Shown piece after piece: positions 28,826 to 37,067 of a DNA stretch of 37,067 nucleotides (within the stretch, counting starts at the first letter, position 1; every line of letters begins with the position of its first letter). The notes under the pieces were generated by a model that was given only the letters and a program-made list of their open reading frames with translations, was not told where the DNA came from and did no database searches. The position numbers were made by a program, and so were the translations under genes. The stretch covers positions 1 to 37,067 of the forward strand of contig PBBL01000028.1 of assembly GCA_002716585.1 (NCBI GenBank), given 5' to 3'. This stretch comes from Myxococcales bacterium. Lineage in GTDB: Bacteria; Myxococcota_A; Bradymonadia; Bradymonadales; GCA-2716585.

Positions 28826-29027
28826 ATCCCCTGAAAACGCCTCCACCGACCCCTGCTCAGGTCGGATACCGCGGCGCGCGCCAATCGATCTGGCGCGTTC
28901 GTCTTGATCGGCGCCGAGCGGCAGATGACGACGCGGGACGCTCAGAAGGGGGTCCCCTGACGCAGCGCGTCAAAACCGTTGGCGCGCGCCGGGTTTACGA
29001 CAAAAATGTAAGAGCGCCAACCTGAGG

Positions 29028-29041
29028 CTACATTATTGTAG
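29028..29041. promoter_or_regulatory. Second CTACA-N4-TGTAG site
   Basis: CTACATTATTGTAG repeats the half-sites and spacing of the palindrome at 28810, but with a different centre. It lies 142 bases before the methyltransferase start. Two copies with the same geometry in one intergenic region favour binding by one regulator. Confidence 0.5.
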
Positions 29042-29182
29042 GCCACCCAACGACCTCGCCCCGCGGGTTGACATCCACCCCTCCCTCTCGCCAAGCTCTC
29101 CACGCCCCCGAACGGGGCGCCGCCCGGGCGCGCGCCATGTCGCGCCGCCCCCTCCCAACCACCGACGACCCCCGGAGCGCAC

Positions 29183-29857
29183 ATGGCTGCCAAGTTCGAA
29201 ACCGACGGCCTCAACCTGACGCGAGGCCTGCTCAACTACATCCTCGACACCACCGTCCAGGAGAGCCCCACCCAGATCCAGATCCGCGAAGAGACCGCCG
29301 CCACCCTCTCCAACGCACGGATGATGATCTCCCCCGTCCAGGGCAGCGTCGTTCGCTTCCTCGCCAGGATGCTCCGCCCCAGCCGCGTCGTTGAGGTCGG
29401 CGTCTTCACCGGCTACAGCGCCACGTGGCTCGCCGACGCCCTCGACGAGGGCGGCACGCTCGTCGCCTGTGAGCTGAACCAGGAGTACCTCGACAAAGCG
29501 CGCGCCTATTGGGCGCAGGCTGGGCTCACACAGATTCGTGGGATCCTCGGTCCGGGCCAGGACGGCCTCCAGACCCTCCTCGACGAGGGGTGGGCGGGGA
29601 CGGTGGACGTGATGTTTGTCGACGCCGACAAGACCGGCTACGACACCTACTACACCATGGGCTGCGAGCTGCTCCGACCTGGCGGGCTGATGCTCTTCGA
29701 CAACACCCTCTGGGGCGGCTCCGTCGCCGACCCCTCCGACACCGAGCCCAGCACCGAGGCGCTCCGCGCGATCTCGCGCCGCGCCGCCGCCGACGACCGC
29801 GTGGACGCAGCGCTCCTGAGCGTCGGCGACGGCCTGCTCGCGGTGCTCAAGAAGTGA
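29183..29857 (+). CDS. SAM-dependent O-methyltransferase, caffeoyl-CoA type (family 3)
   Basis: 224 residues, normal for the family. SAM motif I VVEVGVFTGYSATWLADAL, acidic SAM-ribose site in VACELNQEYLDKA, metal-binding region FVDADKTGYDTYY and LFDNTLWGGSV. It would methylate a catechol-like hydroxyl in a cation-dependent way; the substrate is unknown. The ATG at 29183 has GGAG about 7 bases upstream. It is convergent with glmS, with 6 bases between stops. Cytoplasmic. Confidence 0.92.
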   Translation: MAAKFETDGLNLTRGLLNYILDTTVQESPTQIQIREETAATLSNARMMISPVQGSVVRFLARMLRPSRVVEVGVFTGYSATWLADALDEGGTLVACELNQEYLDKARAYWAQAGLTQIRGILGPGQDGLQTLLDEGWAGTVDVMFVDADKTGYDTYYTMGCELLRPGGLMLFDNTLWGGSVADPSDTEPSTEALRAISRRAAADDRVDAALLSVGDGLLAVLKK

Positions 29858-29863
29858 CGCCCG

Positions 29864-29868
<5 letters not shown>
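29853..29868. terminator. Short inverted repeat spanning both convergent stop codons
   Basis: AGTGACG-CC-CGTCACT contains the stop codons of the methyltransferase and of glmS. It is a 7-base dyad with a 2-base centre and may act as a weak two-way terminator. It has no T-run. Confidence 0.35.
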
Positions 29869-31711
<1,843 letters not shown>

Positions 31712-31817
31712 ATCTGCTGTATCTCCACGTCATCGCGGCGAACGCGCGCCGCCCGACGATCCAGGGCCCCGAATGATCACCTACGCAACCGCTCCGAACT
31801 CACCTTTGTTCCCACGC

Positions 31818-31836
31818 CGCGGCCACCTCGGCCGCG
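31818..31836 (-). terminator. GC hairpin in the glmU-glmS gap
   Basis: Inverted repeat of 7 bases (CGCGGCC/GGCCGCG) with a 5-base loop, just after the glmU stop. No T-run follows in the direction of transcription. It could reduce read-through into glmS or stabilise the glmU 3' end. No glmS-ribozyme-like sequence was recognised in this gap. Confidence 0.3.
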
Positions 31837-31843
31837 CCCCGCG

Positions 31844-33229
31844 TCACGTCTTCTTCCGCCGCCGATCGGCCCACCCCGCGATGTTCCGCTGGCGCCCGCG
31901 CGCCACCGACAGCGACCCCTCGGCCACGTCCTGGGTCAACGTCGAGCCTGCGCCCACGTAGGCGCGGTCCCCCAGCTCGATCGGCGCCACCAGCGCCGTG
32001 TTCGAGCCGATGAAGACCCCATCCCCCAGCGTGGTCTGGTGCTTGTGCTCGCCGTCGTAATTGCACGTGATCGTCCCGGCGCCGATGTTGCACCCGACGC
32101 CGACCTTCGCGTCCCCGAGGTAGGTCAGGTGGCTGGCCTTCGACCCGGCCCCGATCACCGACTTCTTGACCTCCACGAAGTTCCCGATCTTCGCCCCCTC
32201 GCCGATGTCGCTGGCCTGCCTCAGGTGCGCGAACGGGCCGACCTGCGCCCCCCGCCGCACGATCGCCGACTCCAGGTGGCAGTAGGGCTTGATCACCGCC
32301 CCCGCCTCCACCATGCTGTCCTCGATCACGCTCCCCTGACGCACCACGCAGCCCGCCTCGACGCGGGTCCGCCCCGTCAGCCTCACGCCAGGCTCCAGCA
32401 GCACGTCCGGCTCCACCTCAACCCACGCGTCCACGTAGGTCGTCGCCGGATCGATCATCGTCACGCCCGCGACCATCAGCGCGTGGTTGCGCGCCCACCG
32501 CGCCCGAGCCTCCGCCCGGGCCAGCTCCGCCCGCGTGTTCACGCCCTGCACCTCGGTCGCCTCCGACACCATGAACGCCGACGCGCCCTCCCCGCGTGAC
32601 GCGACCTCCACCAGATCCGTCAGGTAGTACTCGCCCTGGGCGTTGTCCGTCGTCAGCTCCCCGACGCTCTGCCAGAGGAACCCGTTGTCCACCAGGTAGA
32701 TGCCCGCGTTGATCTCGCGGATCGCGCGCTGCTCCGGCGTCGCGTCGCGGTGCTCGACGATCCGCGTCACCGCCCCCGACGCCGCGCGCTCGATCCGCCC
32801 GTACCCGGTCGGGTCGCCCAGCTCACACGTCATCACGGCCATCGGCCCCTTCGCTCGCCCCGCCGCTTCGCAGAACGCGTCCAGCGTGTTGACCGTCAGG
32901 TTGGGCACGTCCCCCGACAGGATCAGCGTGTCGCCCGCCTGCCCCTCCAGCGCCTCGCGCGCTTGCAAGACCGCGTGACCGGTCCCCCGCTGCTCCGCCT
33001 GAAGGACGAACTCCAGATCCGGCCCGCCCTCGTGCTGCGTCAGGTACGCCTCCACCTGCTCGCGTCCGTGACCGACCACGACCACGATCCGCTCCGCGCC
33101 CAGCGCGCGCGCGGCGCCGACCACGTGACCGATCATCGGTCGGCTCAAGACCGGGTGCAGGACCTTCGGCAGCGCGGAGCACATCCGCGTCCCTTTTCCA
33201 GCGGCGAGTATGATGACCGAGAGGCTCAT
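31844..33229 (-). CDS. glmU: Bifunctional GlcNAc-1-P uridyltransferase / glucosamine-1-P acetyltransferase
   Basis: 461 residues. Acetylates glucosamine-1-P and joins it to UTP to give UDP-GlcNAc. The N-terminal pyrophosphorylase domain has LAAGKGTRM near residue 9, LPKVLHPVL, QAEQRGTGHAVLQA and INAGIYLVDN. The C-terminal left-handed beta-helix with hexapeptide repeats includes NFVEVKKSVIGAGSKASHLTYLGDAKVG, NIGAGTITCNYDG and the catalytic-type KHQT. An ATG at 33247 is also in frame, but the AAGGA site lies between the two ATGs, so 33229 is the start. glmM is not in the window. Confidence 0.97.
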   Translation of the reverse strand: MSLSVIILAAGKGTRMCSALPKVLHPVLSRPMIGHVVGAARALGAERIVVVVGHGREQVEAYLTQHEGGPDLEFVLQAEQRGTGHAVLQAREALEGQAGDTLILSGDVPNLTVNTLDAFCEAAGRAKGPMAVMTCELGDPTGYGRIERAASGAVTRIVEHRDATPEQRAIREINAGIYLVDNGFLWQSVGELTTDNAQGEYYLTDLVEVASRGEGASAFMVSEATEVQGVNTRAELARAEARARWARNHALMVAGVTMIDPATTYVDAWVEVEPDVLLEPGVRLTGRTRVEAGCVVRQGSVIEDSMVEAGAVIKPYCHLESAIVRRGAQVGPFAHLRQASDIGEGAKIGNFVEVKKSVIGAGSKASHLTYLGDAKVGVGCNIGAGTITCNYDGEHKHQTTLGDGVFIGSNTALVAPIELGDRAYVGAGSTLTQDVAEGSLSVARGRQRNIAGWADRRRKKT

Positions 33230-33575
33230 AGGTACAGTTCCTTGCATGTGACGTTGATCGCCGCCCGCGGCGGCTCAGGGCTCCTCGACGCAGCTCGGCT
33301 CATCGCTGCACGCGCAACCCACCGAGCAGCGCGAGGGGTTGTCGTAGAAGATCGGCAGGCACGTCGTCCGCTCCGGATCCAGCAGGGGCAGGCGAGCCGA
33401 CGCTCATCGAGCGTCGTCTTCGCGGCAGTCGGCGCAGCGCAGCGCAGATGCTCTGTTGATGTTGGAACGGTAACGGGGCGCTGTCAACCTGGAAGCGGTT
33501 GATGGGGTTGGAGCAGGAGGTGATGTGTGAGAGGGGTGGCCGAGGCCACGCGGGGGAGGGAGCGCGCGGGGTGAT
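33230..33575. other. Interval between glmU and mglA with a cysteine-rich frame remnant
   Basis: About 345 bases. Minus-strand 33275-33403 reads as a short frame ending in RCSVGCACSDEPSCVEEP and a stop. The same frame continues upstream past one stop (33404-33406) into RCADCREDDAR. It has no start codon and no ribosome-binding site. It could be the decayed 3' end of a cysteine-rich secreted protein gene, or chance. A hairpin lies at 33398-33416. Confidence 0.4.
33398..33416. terminator. Hairpin downstream of mglA, possible terminator
   Basis: CGACGCTC-ATC-GAGCGTCG, an 8-base perfect stem with a 3-base loop, followed on the + strand by TCTTCG. It lies 160 bases beyond the mglA stop in the direction of mglA transcription and may end that transcript; no clear T-run on the minus strand. 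Confidence 0.35.
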
Positions 33576-34175
33576 TCAGTTGCCGCCCTTCTTGAGCTCC
33601 ATCAGGATCATCTTGACGACCGCCTTGAGGGTGTCGAAGACCCCGGGGCCGTTGGGCGCGGCGGCGATCGACTCGAAGTCGGGGAACTGGCCGTCGGGGT
33701 TGAGGCGCGCGCGCAGCTCCTCGACGGGGACGGCGTTGGGGAGATCGCGCTTGTTGTACTGGATGACAAACGGGATCGTGTTGATGTCGTAGCCGTACGC
33801 GGCGAGGTTCTCCTGAAGGTCCTCGAAGGAGATGACGTTGGCCTCCATGCGCTCGCGCTGGGAGTCAGCGACGAAGATCACGCCGTCCGCGCCCTTCATG
33901 ATGAGCTTCCGGCTGGCTGAGTAGAACAGCTGCCCGGGGACGGAGTAGAGGTGGAGGCGGGTCTTGAAGCCACGAATCGCCGGGAGCGACAGGGGCAGGA
34001 AGTCGAAGAACAGCGTCCGCTCCTGCTTGGTCTCCAGGCTGATCAGCTTACCACGCGCGTCCGGGTTGGTCCCCGCGTAGATGAACTTGATGTTGGTGGT
34101 CTTACCGCAGAGCCCAGGACCGTAGTAGACGATCTTGAGGATGATCTCACGCGAGGAATAGTTGATAAATGACAT
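33576..34175 (-). CDS. mglA: MglA-type small Ras-like GTPase
   Basis: 199 residues (M. xanthus MglA about 195). A polarity GTPase that in myxobacteria sets the leading pole and recruits motility machines. Walker A GPGLCGKTTN at 19-28; PLSLPAIRGFKTRLHLYSVPGQ, where the G3 DxxG Asp is replaced by Ser78 (Thr78 in M. xanthus MglA, from known biology); and G4 NKRDLP at 141-146. The start MSFINYSSREI at 34175 matches the conserved N-terminus, with GAGGGA 7 bases upstream; the frame stays open to 34268. Its GAP gene mglB lies directly upstream. Confidence 0.95.
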   Translation of the reverse strand: MSFINYSSREIILKIVYYGPGLCGKTTNIKFIYAGTNPDARGKLISLETKQERTLFFDFLPLSLPAIRGFKTRLHLYSVPGQLFYSASRKLIMKGADGVIFVADSQRERMEANVISFEDLQENLAAYGYDINTIPFVIQYNKRDLPNAVPVEELRARLNPDGQFPDFESIAAAPNGPGVFDTLKAVVKMILMELKKGGN

Positions 34176-34327
34176 GCTATCATCCCTCGCCGGTGAGCGA
34201 GGCCCCGAACCAGGTTGGGACGTCGTCGCTGTGCCCGACCGCTGTGGACATGTGTTCCTACTCAACAAGCCACCACGCGGCGATTCGATCAGGCTGCACC
34301 AGCACCCTGATCAGGCCGCGCGAGGCG

Positions 34328-34356
34328 ATTATACCCTAGAACGTGTCGCTGAACAG
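34328..34356 (-). promoter_or_regulatory. Possible separate promoter of mglA
   Basis: A perfect TATAAT (34333-34328, minus strand) sits right after the mglB stop, in the 160-base mglB-mglA gap. The -35 at 17 bases is poor (CTGTTC). Transcription from it would give a leader of about 145 bases. Confidence 0.3.
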
Positions 34357-34833
34357 TTCCTCGATGTCCTCGTCGGTGATCTCCGAGAACAGCGAGTTGT
34401 TCTTGGTCTCAGCAGCCGCTGACGCCTTCTGGCTCAGGTCGCTGAACACCCGCTTGAGGTCCCCCTCGGCGCGCTTGACGCGCAGCCGCACGAGCCCCTC
34501 AGTCGAGCGGTTGTCGAAGATGATCGTCAAGATCAGCTGCTCGCCGATCAAGGCGATGTAGATGCTGTCCCGCGCCCCCTGGTGGTAGTGGGAGGGAAAC
34601 TCCTCTTCCCCCAGGAGGTTGGCGAGCCCCCCCGTCGCCGCGGTCGCCCCGGCGACCAGAGACGCGAGCGAGGTCGTGTCGATGTTCGCGGTCTGACCCA
34701 CCGACGTGATCAGCTGACCGACCTTGTCGACCAGGAAGACGGCCCGAGCCATGCTGTCACGCAACAGTTTTTCGCAGATCTCCGTGAGGCGTTGGTATTC
34801 AGCCTCATAGATGACCATCTGTGCGTTGTACAT
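34336..34833 (-). CDS. mglB: MglB-type Roadblock/LC7 protein, GTPase-activating partner of MglA
   Basis: 165 residues, close to M. xanthus MglB (159). The Roadblock/LC7 core runs about 10-125: RLTEICEKLLRDSMARAVFLVDKVGQLITSVGQ, SLASLVAGATAATGGLANLLGE, then DSIYIALIGEQLILTIIFDNRSTEGLVRLRVKRA. The acidic C-terminal tail (DEDIEELFSDTF) is as in MglB. MglB dimers act as GAP for MglA. The ATG at 34833 has GGGAG upstream. Order recR-mglB-mglA with gaps of 140 and 160 bases. Confidence 0.93.
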   Translation of the reverse strand: MYNAQMVIYEAEYQRLTEICEKLLRDSMARAVFLVDKVGQLITSVGQTANIDTTSLASLVAGATAATGGLANLLGEEEFPSHYHQGARDSIYIALIGEQLILTIIFDNRSTEGLVRLRVKRAEGDLKRVFSDLSQKASAAAETKNNSLFSEITDEDIEELFSDTF

Positions 34834-34973
34834 ACCCGACCGCTCCCCCGTTAACGTGTGGTGCCAGACCGTGCTCGAACCTCAACGATGTGGAGCCAGC
34901 TCCAGCACCATCTCCTGTCGTGCCTGGGTGACTTGAGGACCATAACATACTGCGCAACGCCGACACAACGCTA

Positions 34974-35591
34974 TCAGATCTCACGCCGTCCTGCCAAGGC
35001 CCTGCTCAAGGTGACGCGATCGGTGTACTCCAGGTCACCGCCGATCGGCACCCCTGAGGCGATCCGCGTCACCTTGACGTCGAACGGCCGCAGCAGCTTC
35101 GCGATGTAGAGCGCGGTCGTCTCGCCGTCCGTGTTGGGGTTCGTCGCCACGATCACCTCGGTGACCCTCGTCTCCTCGTCCCCGGACGTCGCGGCCAGGC
35201 GCTGCACCAGCTCCTTGACCCGGATGTCGTCCGGACCGACCCCCTCCAGCGGCCTCAGCGCCCCGTGCAAAACGTGGTACATCCCCTGGAACTCGCCGGT
35301 GCGCTCGATCGCCATCAGATCGGGCGTCCCCTCCACCACACACACCACGTGGCGCTCGCGCCCTCCCGCGGTGCAGATCCGGCAAGGGTCGTCCTGGGTC
35401 AGGTTGCAGCAGATCGAGCAGAAGCCGACGTGCTCCTTGACGTCCACCAGCGCCCCCGCCAACCCCCGCGCGAACTCCTCCGGCGAGCGGATGATGTGGA
35501 ACGCCAGGCGCGTCGCGGTCTTCTCACCTATCCCAGGCAGCTGCGACAGGAAGTTGACCAGCCGTACGATCGGATCGTGCGTCGGTGCCAT
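34974..35591 (-). CDS. recR: Recombination mediator protein RecR
   Basis: 205 residues. Works with RecO/RecF to load RecA at gaps. N-terminal helix-hairpin-helix (LSQLPGIGEKTATRLAFHI), a four-cysteine zinc site (Cys58, Cys61 or 62, Cys70, Cys73 in FCSICCNLTQDDPCRIC), a Toprim domain (VCVVEGTPDLMAIERTGEF, VIVATNPNTDGETTALYIAKLL) and the C-terminal TRIASGVPIGGDLEYTDRVTLSRAL. The ATG at 35591 is 3 bases after the ybaB stop, the standard ybaB-recR coupling. Confidence 0.98.
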   Translation of the reverse strand: MAPTHDPIVRLVNFLSQLPGIGEKTATRLAFHIIRSPEEFARGLAGALVDVKEHVGFCSICCNLTQDDPCRICTAGGRERHVVCVVEGTPDLMAIERTGEFQGMYHVLHGALRPLEGVGPDDIRVKELVQRLAATSGDEETRVTEVIVATNPNTDGETTALYIAKLLRPFDVKVTRIASGVPIGGDLEYTDRVTLSRALAGRREI

Positions 35592-35594
35592 GGA

Positions 35595-35918
35595 TCACAA
35601 CAAGCCTGGGATGTTGAAGCCACCCGTGATCTTGTTGACCTCCTCCGCGACCATCTCCTGCGAGTTCTTGATCGCCTGACCCACCGCCGCCAGCACCATG
35701 TCCTCCAACAGGCCCGGCTCCTCCGGGTCGATCACCTCCGGATCGATCGAGAGGTTGATCAGCTCCTGACGCCCGTTGACGTAGGCCGTCACGCGGCCGC
35801 CGCCCGAAGACGCCTCCACGATCCGATCCGCCATCTCGTCCTGAACCCGGTTGATCTGCTGCTGCATCTTGTGGGCCTGACGGATGATCCCCGAAAAGCC
35901 CCCTTTGACTGTCGCCAT
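35595..35918 (-). CDS. ybaB: YbaB/EbfC family nucleoid-associated protein
   Basis: 107 residues. Small DNA-binding dimer: KMQQQINRVQDEMADRIVEASSGGGRVTAYVNGRQELINLSIDPEVI, then LLEDMVLAAVGQAIKNSQEMVAEEVNKITGGFNIPGLL. The start MATVKGGFSGI at 35918 has GGAG 8 bases upstream; the frame remains open to 36062 without family sequence. Usually found as dnaX-ybaB-recR; dnaX is not within the window, and the next gene upstream is unrelated. Confidence 0.96.
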   Translation of the reverse strand: MATVKGGFSGIIRQAHKMQQQINRVQDEMADRIVEASSGGGRVTAYVNGRQELINLSIDPEVIDPEEPGLLEDMVLAAVGQAIKNSQEMVAEEVNKITGGFNIPGLL

Positions 35919-36109
35919 CTTCACACTCCGTGCTCTACCCGCGTTCAGGCACCACGCCCGAGCGCCGCGCCACACTACGCAAGAAGACCCCCCCGGCGCA
36001 AGTGTCCTCGCCCGCCGCCTCCACGCCCGCGCCAGCGTCGCCTCACCCCGCCCGACCTCCACGACGTCGCTTCTCCTTGACGCCCCGCCAGAAAATCACC
36101 GCCGCGCCG

Positions 36110-37067
36110 TCAAAACCCGACGCACCACCCCTGCGTCAACGCACCCCCGTCCTCGTGCTCCTCGTCCGTCACCACCACGAACTCCTCGCAGAACAACCCC
36201 AGCTCGCACGCCGTGAAGTCCCCCGGGTCGCACACGTCCGCGCAGAGCCTCACCCCACCCGCCCCCGACGGCAGACACGTCCCCGGCGCCAGGCACCCCT
36301 GCTCCTCACACGCGCTCCCCGTCGGCACCCCCGACGGCACCGGCACGATGCACAGCCCCTCTCGCCGACCGCCTCGCAGCGTCTTCCCACTCGGACCCAC
36401 CTGCCCGAACGTAAACGGCGCGCACACCTCGCCGCCGTCGCACCCCCGGTTGTCCGCGCACGGCGTCTGGCTCCCCCTCGCGTAGCCGCACAGGTTCACG
36501 AACAGCACCTCGCCCGACACCTCCAGCCGATCCACCCGGCAGCGCTGCTCCTCGCCGCAGTCCGCGTCGCTGTCGCACAGCCCCGTGCAGAAGTAGTTCG
36601 GCGGGAACCCCACGCAGGTCCGCGACGCGCACCGCTCCAGCTCCGGCGGCTCCCCGAAGCCCCCGCACGCCTCCCCCAGCGCCAGCGAGCCGTCCTGCCT
36701 CGGGTTGTCGCGGCGGCACCCGCCCCGCAGCCCCCCCTCCTCGCCCAACCGAACCCGCTCCAGCGCGCAGTAGACCCGCTCCCCGCCCGCCTCGTCGCAC
36801 GACTCCGGCCCCGCGCAGCGCCGCGGCGCGCACAGCCCCGCGCTCACCGACGCGCCCCCCAGCCGCTCCGCCTCCAACCAGCTCGCCCCCTCCGCCTGAC
36901 AGCTCAGGTTGCCGTCCCGGCAGTAGTTCGCGTTGGGCGCCGCCCCGCTCGCCGCGCACAGCGCCGCGCAGATGTCGTCCAGGCAGAGGTCGTTCTCACA
37001 CAGCACCACCGACCCCCGCGACGGATCGTCGTTGCAGAACATCCCCCGCCCCACCCCGCCCGGGGTC
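36110..37067 (-). CDS. Cysteine-rich, probably secreted protein, 5' end outside window
   Basis: At least 318 residues; the frame is open to the window edge, so the N-terminus and any signal are missing. It contains about 30 cysteines in short spaced clusters: ENDLCLDDICAALCAA, CTGLCDSDADCGEEQRC, CADNRGCDGGEVCAPF, CEEQGCLAPGTCLPSG and CADVCDPGDFTACELGLFCEEF. Such Cys-x(3-8)-Cys blocks are common in secreted proteins of Myxococcota and probably form disulfides. The GTG at 37054 is only an internal codon. No catalytic motif was seen; function unknown. Confidence 0.75.
   Translation of the reverse strand, partial: TPGGVGRGMFCNDDPSRGSVVLCENDLCLDDICAALCAASGAAPNANYCRDGNLSCQAEGASWLEAERLGGASVSAGLCAPRRCAGPESCDEAGGERVYCALERVRLGEEGGLRGGCRRDNPRQDGSLALGEACGGFGEPPELERCASRTCVGFPPNYFCTGLCDSDADCGEEQRCRVDRLEVSGEVLFVNLCGYARGSQTPCADNRGCDGGEVCAPFTFGQVGPSGKTLRGGRREGLCIVPVPSGVPTGSACEEQGCLAPGTCLPSGAGGVRLCADVCDPGDFTACELGLFCEEFVVVTDEEHEDGGALTQGWCVGF

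Larger units (their letters stand above)
28637..29182. other. Divergent intergenic region between amt and the methyltransferase
   Basis: About 550 bases with no convincing gene. It carries the sigma-54 promoter of amt and two matching CTACA-N4-TGTAG inverted repeats, listed separately. An AT-rich patch at 28994-29042 stands out from the surroundings. A TTGACA at 29068 points toward the methyltransferase, but no good -10 was found at the right distance. Confidence 0.6.

Noticed and set aside
28942..29235. Small minus-strand frame in the amt-methyltransferase gap
   Set aside because: Covers the AT-rich regulatory patch and the methyltransferase start; the sequence shows no protein-like pattern.
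31712..31843. glmS ribozyme in the leader of glmS
   Set aside because: The 132-base gap shows only one short GC hairpin and no recognisable ribozyme core; the element is known mainly from Gram-positive bacteria.

Overview
The window is a 37 kb piece of a very GC-rich bacterial chromosome, almost fully coding. No tRNA, rRNA, insertion sequence, integrase or CRISPR array was seen. The gene set suggests a member of the Myxococcota/Bradymonadota (former deltaproteobacteria): an MglA/MglB polarity switch with the MglA-type G3 motif, large secreted TPR/transglutaminase-like proteins, a DUF4175-like membrane coiled-coil protein, an FHA-Fis protein and a cysteine-rich secreted protein. This placement is inferred from gene content only.

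Layout: (1) 1-2582, purine synthesis: the 3' part of purH followed by purD. (2) 2575-5231: a small secreted protein, a 600-base gene-poor interval with clustered GC hairpins and a dyad, a membrane-anchored FHA protein with a Fis-like C-terminal helix-turn-helix, and a D-2-hydroxyacid dehydrogenase. (3) 5505-22461: seven genes on the + strand, closely packed and in places overlapping by 4 bases. They encode two large DUF3857/transglutaminase-like proteins (the second has lost the catalytic residues), a DUF4175-like membrane coiled-coil protein, a secreted HExxH peptidase with TPRs, a MoxR ATPase, a DUF58 protein and a BatA-like VWA membrane protein. This is the most distinctive part of the window and looks like one cell-envelope machine of unknown task. 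(4) 22483-25407, - strand: tryptophan 2,3-dioxygenase, a hot-dog thioesterase and a kynureninase-like enzyme. (5) 25616-27169: an unrecognised secreted, probably outer-membrane protein. (6) 27257-29857: an Amt ammonium transporter with a well-formed sigma-54 promoter, divergent from a SAM-dependent O-methyltransferase; the interval between them carries two CTACA-N4-TGTAG sites. (7) 29864-33229, - strand: glmU-glmS for UDP-GlcNAc synthesis. (8) 33576-35918, - strand: ybaB-recR-mglB-mglA. (9) 36110 to the window end: a cysteine-rich secreted protein cut by the window edge.

How they fit together: MoxR ATPases usually act as chaperones on VWA-domain partners, so genes 5-7 of the large cluster probably form the ATP-driven cytoplasmic and inner-membrane part. 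The DUF4175-like protein could form a membrane scaffold, and the secreted transglutaminase-like and peptidase proteins would be the envelope effectors. Three convergent gene pairs end in short inverted repeats that could act as two-way terminators.
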